Positions 1-11,094 of a stretch of 64,000 nt of DNA are shown here, piece by piece. Position 1 is the stretch's first letter; every line of letters starts with the position of its first letter. Made by a program: the position numbers and the translations under genes. The notes under the pieces are model-generated. The model did not search any database. It was not told the DNA's origin and saw only the letters and a list, made by a program, of their open reading frames with translations. The DNA is from Periplaneta americana (lineage: Eukaryota > Arthropoda > Insecta > Blattodea > Blattidae): positions 99,404,501 through 99,468,500 of the forward strand of contig NC_091124.1 of NCBI RefSeq assembly GCF_040183065.1. The letters run 5' to 3'.

Positions 1-596
1 ACAGTACGTAAGATACTCTTTTATAGAGTAGATGCAGAATTATTTCAACATGAGTTGCTAGTACGGAGGACGAAACTGGTAATAATTTGAATTAGATGCA
101 ATAGTCTATAGTGCGATAATATGCACAAAAGAACTGAAGCCTGTATCGAAATGAACGGCCACTATTTTGAAAAATATGTTTAAATATCCATATTACGATT
201 ATTTTTCAATTTAACTTCATTCTCTACATTGTACGCTAATGTGCTGTAGATAGTATAATATACACTGCATAATGAATACATTCGCATGGATATCTCAGTT
301 CGTGAGTAAAAACACTCATTGTTAATACAGTACTGTATTTTGATTAAACAAAAGCTAATGAAAATGATCAAACTCAAAATTGCGATATTTTCTAGTTTAC
401 GTAAATGAATGAACTACTTTTCTTCCCTCCTGTACCTAGTAAAGTGATTTGTATTTTACGCCAGTATCATCGAACTCCAGTAGTGTAAGAGGGTAGCAAA
501 CGGTGTTTCCGGTTCTCGATCCGTTAATTCAAAGGTATAGCCAGGTTAATATTAAAAATGTTAGTAAAATTAAATTGATGTCCCTGTACTAACAGA
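1..596. repeat. Left copy of a 0.6-kb dispersed direct repeat
   Basis: This stretch aligns in the same orientation with 17811-18368, starting at 'acagtacgta' and running to 'gatgtccctgta' with small indels; by eye the identity is near 90%. It may extend beyond the window. No coding frame, TIR or tRNA-like box was seen, so the repeat type is unknown. Confidence 0.8.
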
Positions 597-1074
597 AAAG
601 AGTTTCAGGAAATATGCTCTTAACATTTGAAAAGTTATACACGGTATAGCTACAGATTGAAGAATGCCTTGCTGATTCTGTTCCTAATGACCCAGATGAG
701 TTTTCATTCCTCAACTCAGTCATTTTCTTGTTAACAAATTCGTAATGTTCATATCAGAACCAGTTTTAGTTTAATGTCCAACAACCCTTTTGTCAGGATA
801 GCAACTCATTCAATGGAATGGACAGCACATATGGAGATACTGTTCAAGTGACTTCTTGTCTCAGCTCCAATAACAGCAATAACAACAACAAATGGTCTAC
901 ACAACAGCGAATCCTGCAATCGGTTTGACGCCTCTTATTTGGAAGACTGGTACGATTGAAATTTTGCAATCTGATGCTGATGGAAATATTCGTGCTGTGT
1001 CAATACGTACGTCCGAGACAACAATATAATATAAACGGCCAATTTAAAAAAAATGATACATTTCGTTAAGACTG
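597..1074. other. Intergenic, nothing recognised
   Basis: AT-rich sequence without a credible frame, repeat match or splice-flanked exon. Confidence 0.5.
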
Positions 1075-2146
1075 AGGGCCGAATTCATAGTCAACACTTA
1101 TCGTAAGGAAACACTTAAGCAGTTGCTTATAATAATTTCCAATTCATAAATACCACTGAAGTGAACACTTATTCAAATAAGTTAGCTTGTCAGCTTACTC
1201 AAGTGTTTCCTCACATGCATTGTAATCAGCTGATTCGGTATACAGTGGATGATGATTATGATTTAATTTAATTTATCGAGTTCTGTAAGTAAAATGAAAA
1301 TGAGTTTCGGCAAGCAAAAGATATATCAGAGATATGGAAAATCCTTTAGTGATGTAATAATGATCAACAATTTAAGAGGAGATACCGTTTCGACAAGAAC
1401 TCTGTTGTGAATATTCTGGTGTCTCTCATTTCAATTCACAATACAACCATGAGGCTTACCGATTTCGCCACTACTGAAAGTACTGGTTGCTTTGAGATTT
1501 TATGATACAGTAGCATTTCAGGTAGATTTAAGCGGCATTTTTTTTTTTTCGAAAAGTATTCACGTCCCAACAAAGTGTCATTTGTATTTTTGTTTGTATT
1601 CTACCCAAGGAATAATCTGTTAAAATTTACGTAATTATATCACTTCCACTTTGTTTAGCATAAAAATAACTGAAAAATAAATTAAAATGATTTACTTGCA
1701 GGAATATTTCCGGAGTTTGCATTAAACTCAATTGCAATTTTATTCCATGTCAATTACTTCTTTTGGAGAGAACAATTATAATTTTTTTTTTTTTTTTTTT
1801 CCGACAATATCTCCATATTTCATAACTAGTTATCTTAGCTCACTACTTTCTTTTCTGTAAAATGCTTTCTGGACATCTTGTATAATTTTTAGCTCTATAA
1901 TATTTACTTCTGTATTTGTGTGTGACAATAATGCCGATTTAGCAATTTGAAGGCGCTGGAAAACAATTGAATGTAGGAAACCACTCACGTCTAGCCATGT
2001 TGCCATATTTCTTTCGATGTCAAGGGAATGCTCAGTGCATATGAATGAGCAGCGTCTCTGCAATACGATCTGAAATAAGTGCTAAGGAAACGCTCATTAC
2101 TTAAGTGTTTCCTCATTTTATAAGTGACGACTATGAATTCGACCCT
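1075..2146. mobile_element. DNA transposon with about 50-bp terminal inverted repeats
   Basis: The left end begins AGGGCCGAATTCATAGTC and the right end is its inverted partner, AGGGTCGAATTCATAGTC on the minus strand. The match continues inward for about 50 bases, including a shared 'ggaaacacttaag' block. The 1.07-kb interior has a 77-codon minus-strand frame (1830-2063) of unrecognised sequence and no visible DDE triad. No clean target duplication is seen, so the superfamily is open. It is probably a non-autonomous derivative. Confidence 0.7.
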
Positions 2147-2720
2147 AAATGCATTTAGTGTTACAGAGTCATGCGTATTATTGAATTCCGTTCCCTGCCA
2201 TTAATGAACAGTGAAAATTCATTGTTCATATTTGCTTATGATTGTGAACGACAATTTTTTTTATTATGCAGTAATTATTGAAATTGAATAATTTGCTTTA
2301 CAGATGAGATGGGCAGCATGTTGCCACCCATGATGCCTAACTAATTTAAATTGTAAAGTTGTCACCCTGTTTTTCCTTGTGGAACGGGCCATGCTGCATA
2401 AACAGGCCTATGTAAACGCAACATATTTCGTGATTGATTTCTGTCCTCATACAAGTTAACCATCTTAATGATTTTACAGATTAATGACAACGTGCTAAAA
2501 AGGCAGATACTTCCATAATTGAAATTGTTCGTGATAAGAGTGAACAGTATTTCTGAGTAGGCCTATATTTGCAATTTCGTTTACAGAGAAATAAAGTTTT
2601 ACAGACAAATTAAACATGTTAATTGCAAAATATAATTCCTACAGAACTTTTTAACTAAGGACATGTATTTCTGAAAATGTTTCCGATTTATTATATAGAT
2701 ATATAATAGCATAATAAATG
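2147..2720. other. Intergenic, nothing recognised
   Basis: AT-rich, with no supported gene or repeat. Confidence 0.5.
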
Positions 2721-2721
2721 C

Positions 2722-2793
2722 GACAGGCTCATGTCAGTAGACGCTGATTTAACCTCGGCAGTTGCAAGCGTCGTTAAATAAACCATAATTTAC
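2722..2793 (+). repeat. 3' fragment of SINE family D
   Basis: The segment from 'gacaggctca' through 'cgtcgttaaataaaccataa' matches the 3' half of the complete copy at 16093-16294. The tRNA-like head is missing, so this is a 5'-truncated copy. Confidence 0.75.
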
Positions 2794-2835
2794 ATTTTTT
2801 TATCCTGTACGTGCACGCACGCACACACAGTTATA

Positions 2836-3170
2836 CAGAGTGATTCACCAGGATTTACCTTCACTTATGGAGCTTATTTTGGAAGACATTCTGAGCAAAA
2901 TAATCATATAAACACTTGTCCTAATCTCAATATTTTCAGAGTTACACTATTATGAATTTGTTAGTGGAATATCTTTTTTCTTTAGTTTTAAGGGTAAAAA
3001 GATATTACAAATAGAGAATGAACTATTCAGAAGTATAATTTCCGTAATTGGCTAGTGTTCTGAAGCTAAAAATGTGTTGTTAATTGCTTTGTGCAGATTT
3101 TGTTTATCAATTTTTAACTAAAAAATACATCATTCTTATGCACTTATCACAAAAATAAGGGACAAATCAT
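2836..3170 (+). mobile_element. Possible terminal fragment of a DNA transposon
   Basis: A TA followed by CAGAGTGATTCACCAGGA resembles insect Tc1/mariner-type termini, here recalled rather than searched. No inverted partner or transposase frame was found, so only one end seems to be present. A short CA-rich run precedes it. Confidence 0.3.
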
Positions 3171-3570
3171 ACAACCATAGGCGTAGTTATTTGAAGACAT
3201 GGGGGGTCAACTTGTCTGACCTCTTTTTTTTTCTATTATTCTATTGAATTGAAAAGATATTTTTTGCGTTTGTTTATGAATAAGTTTCTGTGCTTAAGTT
3301 GATGAATTAATGTCTTGAGATCATGTGACTGGGCTATAATACTGTATTTATTTTAAATTTCTGGATGTATAAGAATTCATATTCCTCATTTGAGGAATGG
3401 AAGCACTGTAATGTTTCTTTTGTAACAGCCTGTACTCATGTTAGAAGTCTGCAGGTGTTCAGGCCGCCACTTAGAGATGTAAGAATAACATACTACACAA
3501 CAAAGCAGAAAAAAGAAAACTGATCCCAATATAATGAGTAAACTTAAAGATGAGATGAAATAAAATAATT

Positions 3571-3654
3571 AGATAAATAAATAAATAATAAATAAATATA
3601 TATAAAATAATAAATAAATAAAATAATTAATAAATAAATAAGTAAACAAACGAA

Positions 3655-3693
<39 letters not shown>

Positions 3694-3838
3694 CTAAATA
3701 AGTAAATAAATGAATAAGTAATTAAATAAATAAGTAAATAAATAAATAATTAATTAAATAAGTAATTAAATAAATAGGTAAATAACTAAATAAATAAGTA
3801 ACTAAATAAATAACTAAAAAAAAAATAAATAAATTAAT
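3571..3838. repeat. Degenerate (TAAA)n-type low-complexity tract
   Basis: About 270 bases of imperfect AATA/TAAA units interrupted by single substitutions (taag, tgaa, taac), with no coding meaning. The interruptions indicate an old array. Confidence 0.9.
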
Positions 3839-3954
3839 TAATTTTGAAAACTCTAATCTGAGTAATGATATCCTTGAACTTCAATGTTACTCAGAATTTC
3901 GGTTGCGACCATGGGAAGTCGCTTAAAGTTACACATAAATAATGCTACAAATAT

Positions 3955-4449
3955 TAATTATTCGTGACCTTGCTTTGTTCTTTGAGGTATTTCATAAGTG
4001 AGAAAGTTGCTTCGCATAGGTAGTTCGTCCCGAACATAATCAGACATTGGAGGGAAAATCTTAGCAGTATTCGCAGTTTTTTTTTCTATTCTCCAAAGGA
4101 TATGAATTTCTCTTTTTAGAACAAATATTTCAGGTCTTGAAGTTCAGCAGGAGGAGTCACAGTATTCTCTTGAAACATCTTCATTTTTCTGATCACGTCC
4201 ACACTGAAGTGAAAGAGTTTCTACATTATAAAATAGGAGATGGCCTGTCAGGTTCCTAAGGTATTATACGAGTAATAGAAGTCTAGGAACACTATTTTTT
4301 CCGGCTCATAGAAAAACATTTTTAATTGAAGGAGGATCTCCGGAACTTTGTGCTCGCGGCACATTTTTATTGCCATGATAAGAGCACCAAATAGGCCTAC
4401 CATTAAAGGAACACCATGGTGCTCGCGAGCACCAGGTTGAGAACGCCTG
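3955..4449 (-). pseudogene. hAT transposase C-terminal remnant with one hAT-like terminus
   Basis: On the minus strand at about 3960-4030 the translation reads MFGTNYLCEATFSLMKYLK, which resembles the C-terminal dimerisation region of hAT transposases (pattern LFG-YLCE-FS-MK). Upstream (4140-4215) a VDVIRKMKMFQENTVTPPAEL-like stretch continues in the same direction before stops. The minus-strand start at 4449 reads CAGGCGTTCTCAACC and then a GGTGCTCGCGAGCACC palindrome, typical of hAT termini. Most of the transposase, including the catalytic part, is missing. I did not find the partner terminus. This is an internally deleted, inactive hAT relic. Confidence 0.55.
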
Positions 4450-4639
4450 CTTTAGATTATCAACATGACAAAGCATATTGTGAACAGAAATCACAATATT
4501 AACATTGAAATATTTCAGAAAATTGTAAAAACGTAATAAGTCAAGTAGGCGTATATCTCCACGTATTTTTCAGGTACTGGAACCTAGTTTACATATACGC
4601 TTATGATTATAGACAATTATTTAACCTACACGAGTAAAT

Positions 4640-5190
4640 AAACTAGTAGTCGGGACTGAGTTTACATAGCCCAGCTCGAAGTGCTCCCCATTAGCGTACA
4701 GTCACTTCTGGGTTTGACGAACTACTTCACGAACAACGTTGATAAATGTATCCACTGTGACGATTACACAATCCATTTCAGTCTATTCATGTAGCTTCGC
4801 CAATGTAATTGGTTTTGTATGGTACACCACGTTCTTTAGGGTCACCTTTAAGTAAAAATCGAGTGGAGTTTAATAGGGTGAGCGTGATTGGTACTCAAAA
4901 GCACTTCATCGTTCATCCATTTATCTGACATGATTTCGTCAAAGTATGTTCTCACCTGTCGGTGCTAATGTGGTAGTGCGCCATCTTGTTGAATATAAAA
5001 TCTCTCAAGCTCATAGAATACACTAATGGCAGGTGAAGCGGATGTGAGAAGCATGTCGAGGTATGCAAGCATCACAGTAGACACAATAGTCAACGTTGAC
5101 GTGGATTTTCAAGTGCTGGGCAGAAAGACAGAAGTTGTCGTCAATAGCTCCACCACATTGAATTTCGATGCTGAATGACATAATTATGAA
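4640..5190 (-). pseudogene. Mariner-like transposase fossil
   Basis: Reading the minus strand near 4990 gives YIQQDGALPH, the second-aspartate block of mariner transposases, followed by VRTYFDEIMSDKWMND and further mariner-like residues in shifted frames. The usual WPPRSPDLTP block cannot be read cleanly here, and several stops and frame changes occur. The C-terminal part lies toward lower coordinates. It is an inactive copy; no TIRs were located. Confidence 0.55.
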
Positions 5191-5495
5191 TTACATTGAA
5201 CATCGTTAATTGAAATACGGTAATTTTGTCGACAGGAATAGCGATGACTTTGGCTGCTACTTTCTTATCTGTTCCTATATTATCGACCCTGTCGTTGTCG
5301 CCAGCAACCATATTTTTCATGGGAAAGTTATTTATATGTGTATTACTCCATGTTAATGCCTTTTACCCTGATCACCAGAGCTATAAAGTTGGTACCAAAA
5401 CTGTTAAGTTGTGTGAGCTTGGATTATATCTCTACCGAATGAAAAGTCTAGTAGCGCAACTCTCAATGTCAGCGAACCAGAACGAGAAATATGTA

Positions 5496-5703
5496 CAGCT
5501 GTCAAAAAGAAAGTGGCCGCACTCGTGAACATCGAATATTTTCCAAGTCCACTTCGGATAACGGTGATGTTACACGATTTATGTGATTATAGAAGCAGTT
5601 TCGGAATTAACATGTTTAAGCAGGAGTCATTCACATCTGCGTCTCGTAGAACAGAGGTAATGTGTTCTCTTAATGATTCGTAGATTGTGAATTCGAGCCT
5701 TGT
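5496..5703 (+). repeat. Right-type arm of the CAGCTGTC element with tRNA-like module
   Basis: It shares about 200 bases with the minus strand of 60590-60784: the TIR, a GGCCGCACTCGTGAACA block, 'aagtccacttcgg', then a tRNA-like segment at 5637-5703. That segment has a degraded A-box region and a B-box-like GAATTCGAGCC. It faces inward. The copy here looks more decayed than the one at 60.6 kb. Confidence 0.65.
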
Positions 5704-5705
5704 TC

Positions 5706-5900
5706 AAATTATTATTTTATTTTGTTACCGTTCTTTAGCGATATAAATAATATTCAAGTTATTATTTATATTCTGTTATCGTTACTTAGCGTTATAAATA
5801 ATATTCAAATTATTATTTTATTTTGTTATCGTTCTTTAGAGGTATAAATAATATTAAAGTTATCATTCACATTCTGATATCATTCTTTAGTGTTATAAGC
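5706..5900 (+). repeat. About 50-bp tandem repeat, four units
   Basis: Four imperfect units share GTTATCGTTCTTTAGCG, then ATATAAATAATATTCAAG; the GTTATC-like anchors fall at about 5724, 5775, 5825 and 5876, a period near 50. The same repeat, inverted, fills parts of 59470-60570 beside the related arm. It therefore belongs to the element and is not a random microsatellite. Confidence 0.8.
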
Positions 5901-6162
5901 AGAGATTGTAGGCGGGATGACTTAAGGAAAAGTGAAGTTGTTTTGTATCGGAGTATATGGCACGCGCCGCGTCGTTCGTCTTTTGTGTACCTGGCGAGTA
6001 TAGCAGCATACACTTCGCGGCAAAAAGAATGGGCCGACTCTTGCTCGATATGCTAAGTTCTATCGCGCGGTTCACTCGTGTAAACGTAACCCAGTGCAAG
6101 GCATTGCTGTGGTGTCTCTTCATTGAAAGTCGTCCGTCTCTAACGTAGTAAAGTTTACGAGC

Positions 6163-6230
6163 AGTGTGTGGCCCAGTGGTAAAAACTCTGATATCCGTAC
6201 CAGAGGTTGTGAGTTCGCCTCCCGGTACGC
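6163..6230 (+). repeat. tRNA-like module
   Basis: GTGGCCCAGTGGTAAAAAC resembles a Pol III A box and GTGAGTTCGCCTCC a B box, at tRNA-like spacing. The acceptor strands do not pair well, so this is a tRNA-derived Pol III promoter relic and not a functional tRNA gene. Confidence 0.5.
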
Positions 6231-6668
6231 TAAAATTATTATTTTTTAAATTTTAACTTTTACTTAATTTATTAGTTTAAATGTGAAATGGCATTTGTTA
6301 ACAAACTTCGTTATGCCTGCCTTGTAAAAATATTATTGCCCATCACCTGTGGGCTATTAATAGGTGAGACCTGGTCTGTATAAACAAAAATACTTGTTTC
6401 ACATCCTAAAAAACCGGACGCATATCAAACACAAATAAATAATTAAATTAACAAAAACAAACAATTTTTTAATATATTAACAAAACAAGGCCTGTGGTGG
6501 GCACTAGTATCTCGTCCACAAACCACCTGCGTCAACAACTGCCCTTATTCTGCGCGGCATGGAGTCCACAAGATTATGGAACAGGTCTACATTCTTGGCC
6601 ATCTCCTCCCACGCATCTAGAACTCTGTCCCACAATTTCTCAGGTGTCCGAACGGGTGGTTGTTCTGC

Positions 6669-7125
6669 TCAATTAGAGTGTAGGATCCTTTTGACTGCAG
6701 CCCACAAATTTTGAATCGGATTCATATCTGGTGAATTTGGAGGCCAGTCGACTGGGTCGACATCACGCCTCCTCGTAAACCGTCTTTGAACCCGGTTGGC
6801 GGTGTGTATCGGATGATTATCCTGCTGGAAGAAAAGTGTTCCTTCTGGATATCGTTTTCGGGCGGAAGGAATCATTACATTTGCCAAAATGTGTTCGTAG
6901 ACTTCTGCCGTAAACCGCCCGTGGATGCGTTCCAGAAGTCCTGCCCATCACGCAACCCGACTTGTTAATAATTCGTCTCACGAAGCGTTCATTGTATCGG
7001 TGGCCATTCATACAATAAACTAGGGCAGTACTATCGTTGCTATTGGAGACAATTACCTCGTCGGAGAAAATGACATTTCTCCAATCGAAGTCCTGTCGGA
7101 GAGTAGCATACGCAGAATAACCTAT
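6669..7125 (-). pseudogene. Tc1-type transposase fragment
   Basis: The minus strand reads, in order, RQDFDWRNVIFSDEV (first catalytic Asp), MNGHRYNERFVRRI, then FFQQDNHPIHTANRVQRRF (second Asp) and SPDMNPIQNLWAAVKRIL. Tc1 enzymes normally have NPIENLW; here the Glu codon is CAA (Gln), which would remove the third catalytic residue. The N-terminal DNA-binding half is missing and a frame change falls near 6850. It lies inside the 6011-7708 element and was probably that element's own transposase. Confidence 0.85.
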
Positions 7126-7335
7126 GCTAACCAGGGCAATGAGTTATTGTTTCTCTGCCATCTTCAAGCGTAATGACGAGACAGAACGTTGTATTAACAG
7201 ATAGCAGTATTGCTTGAAAGAGAGAGGGAGGTATATTATTTATTAGAGTTTGGGCATATTCTAAGAGATATCGCCACATAATTATAGCTTTGCGAGACAC
7301 ATATGATGGCAAATATGTAAATAAAAAAAGAACAT

Positions 7336-7415
7336 TGGGGGAGATTCGAACCTTGAGCTACTAGTATCAACTTGTTCAATAGACCAATGCCGTAACGACT
7401 TAAGCTACCGTGACT
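7336..7415 (-). repeat. tRNA-like module
   Basis: On the minus strand ACGGTAGCTTAAGTCGTTACG (A-box-like) is followed by AAGGTTCGAATCTCC (B-box-like). It faces inward from the TIR at 7708. No complete cloverleaf is apparent. Confidence 0.5.
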
Positions 7416-7816
7416 GTTAATATCAGTTCGGCATAATACTTGGTTTTCCTGTTCATACTCGCTCCGGTTGATTTTGTATTTATCAATTTTATTATTATTT
7501 CACTCTTCAAGGGCCCTGATGTATCCAGAATCAACCCGCCATTCGATTTTATTACATATTTTAGACCCTTAAACAAAATACAGCAAAATTTAAATGGTTT
7601 AATTATGTGTTATCTAGTGAACTACGGCTTTGACGAGACGAGCATGCGCAATGTATGTCTCTGGAACTTAGAAATTGTCGACCGGCCCATTCCTTTTGCC
7701 GCTAAGTGTACATAACGAAGGAACCCCGGTCCACATTGCGTTGCAATGTGTGCAGTTGTGTTATCCTGCTCAAGTATTTAGTACGAGTTGAATAGTGTAG
7801 TGTTGATCCATTCATA

Positions 7817-8018
7817 ATGTCGAAGTCAAAACGTTAAATTCGCTCTGAGATACGAAATGCATTTAAGAAGTATGAGAGTGACATTTTATGTATTAACGAA
7901 GACAATATCGTGTGTAATGTATGTAAAATTGAAATAAAAACCAGAACAACTCTGGCTATAGAGAAACATTGCAACAGTACATCGCACAGGAAATGCGCTG
8001 AAATGAAATCTGAGGAAC

Positions 8019-8070
<52 letters not shown>

Positions 8071-8290
8071 TAGTTGTGCGGGTCTAAACGACACGTGCAA
8101 CATGATGCTCAATGCAAATATTCCTCTAAAGAAATTGAGTGACCCCCATTTTAGAGTTTTTCTTCAGAAATTCTCTCGATACAAAAACTGTTTAAGCGAT
8201 AAGCGAAGACGATTCAGCTTCGACAACTTACGAGAATATATCGTCGTTTACTGCAACGCTGGTAATTGCATCAATGATGACGAGGACTGA
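7817..8290 (+). pseudogene. BED-type zinc finger fragment, hAT/CGGBP1-like
   Basis: A frame beginning MSKSKR hits TAA at codon 7 and then stays open: IRSEIRNAFKKYESDILCIN, then CNVCKIEIKTRTTLAIEKHC ending in HCNSTSH. That is a C-x2-C ... H-x5-H finger as in BED domains of hAT transposases and CGGBP1-like proteins. A serine run encoded by a (TCA)n microsatellite follows, then NIPLKKLSDPHFRVFLQKF, also typical of the CGGBP1-like family. No catalytic domain follows before the stop. Translation could begin at a downstream Met (7910), but the early stop and the microsatellite expansion suggest a decayed transposon gene. Confidence 0.6.
8020..8071 (+). repeat. (ATC)n microsatellite inside the BED fragment
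   Basis: About 17 perfect TCA/ATC units, read as poly-serine on the plus strand and poly-aspartate on the minus strand. Confidence 0.95.
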
Positions 8291-8639
8291 ACTTGCAAGG
8301 TATGTACTACAGTAAGTTATTTTTCTTTTCCTTCTGACTGTACGGAGATACAGTAGCATGTTGAAGTCTCTGTTTAAAACCTGTTGAGCCAATGGTCTGA
8401 ATAAAACAAAAATTTAACATATAGTAAATGTGCACCTACATTCAACGATAAGTCATCCCGCATCCACTGTCTAGTTATAAGTAATATAAATTTAATGTTA
8501 TTTTTGAAACAATACAATTGCATAATACTAGTGTTAGTTTTTTCTTCTTATATTATTACAGTATACTATTCTGTAACACAATAAAATGAAAAGGAGTGAC
8601 GAAAATTTGAACATGATACGTTGACATCTAAACTCCGAC

Positions 8640-8850
8640 GTTCTTCCGATTGAGCTAAGGTGGAAAAATAAAGAAGCATCTGCGGAAGCTTGGCGCAATG
8701 CACCGCCAAGATGTCCTGATGATTTATGGGAGCTCGTCCAGGATGCCTGGGATGTCGTGGCTGAGAACTGAAAAGACTTCCATGCCCACTTGACTGCAAG
8801 ATGTGATCGAGATGGGAGGAAGATGGACAAAATATCGAATCTTGGTTTTT
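8640..8850 (+). pseudogene. Possible Tc1-like transposase C-terminus
   Basis: The plus strand reads PIELRWKNKEA, then PRCPDDLWELVQDAWDVVAEN, which resembles the region after the last catalytic residue in Tc1-like enzymes (PI-LW ... L-DAW). A stop follows the AEN and translation then continues out of register. No catalytic motif is left. The call rests on a short resemblance. Confidence 0.4.
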
Positions 8851-8859
8851 TGTTTTGTT

Positions 8860-9389
8860 TTTTTTTTATATTTTTTACATGTTTGGATTTTCTAAGGCAG
8901 ACGCCAGTAAGTTTGTTTCCTTTTTGCCACGAAAGATAATTTTGTTGAGAATATAATCTTTCTTTCTTTCTATGTGCAGCCATAATGCCATGATAATTAA
9001 TCATAAAGTTATGGAATAATACATTCATGAACCTGATCTTAATTACACTAGTCAACAAATTTTAACTTTGAAAATTGTGTCGAAATGAAACATTCTTACT
9101 ATCCACATATTTGCCATGCTGAATCCAAAACTGGAACCCATTTTTCAGCATCACCCTCAGATTTTCAGTTATTACCCTTATTACACTTCTGAAAAGTTCG
9201 ATACTAACTAAGCACTTCCACATTTTTAATATCTAATGCAGAATGCATAAACATAGTCTTCCACTATTATAGTGGTGTTAATACTAAAAATAAAGTATCC
9301 TTCATGTTATAAAAATATAAATGGCTATTTACATTTACGTAGTGGAAGGCAGTCATCGCTTTAAAACACTTTTTTGTGTGTGTTGTAGT
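8860..9389. other. Intergenic, nothing recognised
   Basis: T-rich runs at 8850-8880 and otherwise unremarkable AT-rich sequence. It could include decayed 3' flank of the pseudogene at 9390-10830. Confidence 0.4.
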
Positions 9390-10830
9390 ATTCTCTCTTT
9401 CTATGAACCAGCAGTAATCGCTCATCATAGATGGATCTCATCTCCCTTTATAACGCTGATCCATCTGTAAAATGTCTTGATGAAAGCGTTCCCTTTGTTT
9501 GTCACGCACTGCACCCAAGTTTTTAGGAAAAAAATCTAAATGAGAATGCAGGAAGTGAATTTGACAGACATCCTGTATCCAACATTGTTATAATTTTTAA
9601 AAAGATTCTGAACTAGTTTGTCATTTTTTTTCCTTCTTGTTGCCGAGGAATCCATTCACAACACTTGTAAATGACTCCCATGCTGCACGTTTTTTTGGAG
9701 TTATTTTTTTTTCTAAAAAAAATTGGTCACTCATCAATTTTTTAATCTGAGATTCAACGAATATTCCTTCTTTAATGTTGTATCACTAAAACTAGGGAAT
9801 ACTCTTCGTAGATATTTGAAACCTTCGCTTGTTGTGTCCAACTTTTCATAAAGTTCTTCATGAGCCCTAATTCAATGTGTAAAGGATGGAGATATATTTT
9901 TTGTGGGTAAACTGAAGGTCTAAATTTTACATTATGTTTCCCAGGAGTGAACTCTTCTCTTCTTGGCCATTCCTTGACTATATAGTGATGTTGAGTATCT
10001 CGGTTGTCTCAAAGGCACAGGAAAAAGGATATTTAGTGAATCCACTCGGCATTCCACGTAGAAGACTTTAAGATCCCGCAAATATGCCAACAATGGTTTT
10101 CATATTTTAATGGCTTCAAGAATACGACACATGTTTTTGTATGTTTCTTTCATTGCTGCACTGTATGCTACTGTAAGCATCTATAAATAAGCGCCGCTCT
10201 TCAGCATTATGTGTAATACCTAGTTTTAATGAGTCCATTTACATCGCTGCATGCACAAACTCCAAAATCTGTAACTATGAAAAATGGTAATAGATCCTTA
10301 TTTATGTTTCTAAATATGAAAAATGGTAATAGATCCTTATTTATGTTTCTAAATACTGAAACATTAGCATCTTTATCCAGCACCTTCCATTCCTGAAGAC
10401 GAGATCCTAGAAGCTCAGTCAGCTGTTTAGTTAAGTACAAATCACGTATACGAATCACTGAGTTCCACCTATGTTATTAAATGTGGCTTTTCTTCTCTCT
10501 CTTCATCTATAATGTAGACGTCATCCCTTGATGTAGAGGGCTGCACATCAGATGATTTTATGTCACATTCCGATTCTTCTGGCTGTAGAAGGTGGAATGG
10601 GAACAGGTAAATTTTCTCGGTGAGGTATTGGTCTTATAGCTGACGGGAGATTAGGATACTGAATGAGTCTCTTAATGTTTGAAGAAAATCCAGTAACATT
10701 GATTAAGCAGAAATAACAACCACCTTAGTGGTTTTTTTGTTCACACCATACCATTGGTTTGGAAAGTTTTTACGACTACGCCTTTGCTTCTTCATTTCAT
10801 TTCACACAGAACAGCTCACACTACTAACAA
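9390..10830 (-). pseudogene. Decayed copy of an unnamed multicopy arthropod gene family ('family U')
   Basis: Minus-strand blocks appear in collinear order but different frames: GCYFCLINVTGFSSN; LIQYPNLPSAIRP; EPEESECDIKSSDVQPSTS; LTELLGSRLQEWKVLDKDAN; VSVFRNINKDLLPFF; then near 9700 RAAWESFTSVVNGFLGNKKE; and near 9420-9560 HFLHSHLDFFPKNLGAVRDK, RERFHQDILQMDQRYKGR and SDYCW. A 39-bp in-frame duplication repeats FRNINKDLLPFF (10300-10355). Stops and frameshifts break it into at least five pieces. I recognise the family as recurring, largely uncharacterised arthropod proteins, probably TE-borne, but know no accepted function. The copy at 45930-46480 shares its N- and C-terminal blocks. Confidence 0.65.
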
Positions 10831-11094
10831 AACCTCTACACTCGAACTAAACAAAGTACAGACTGTCTCTGTTTTCATTACCAGGTACCCTGTAAGTCTA
10901 TCTTATCTTTCAAGTATCAACAAACCATGATTCAGATGTGTCAAGTGAAGAGGGACTTGGTATAACAGATAGAAATCAAAGAAGCACTACATGTATACTA
11001 GGTATTGAAAAATGTGTATAAATTCTATATTTACAATATTAAATTATTGAAATTTATTTCATGTGTACCTTGTTAAATGGGAATACGTATGCAG

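Larger units (their letters stand above)
6011..7708. mobile_element. TA-flanked TIR element with two inward tRNA-like modules
   Basis: The left terminus CACTTCGCGGCAAAAAGAAT and right terminus (minus strand) CACTTAGCGGCAAAAGGAAT both continue into GGGCCG and are bounded by TA, as in Tc1/mariner elements. The 1.7-kb interior holds a broken Tc1 transposase (6669-7125, minus) and tRNA-like segments at 6163-6230 (plus) and 7336-7415 (minus), each pointing inward from its TIR. The transposase lacks its last catalytic acidic residue, so the copy is not autonomous. Confidence 0.65.

Noticed and set aside
7834-8112. Minus-strand frame with a poly-aspartate run
   Set aside because: Antisense shadow of the serine tract in the BED-finger fragment.
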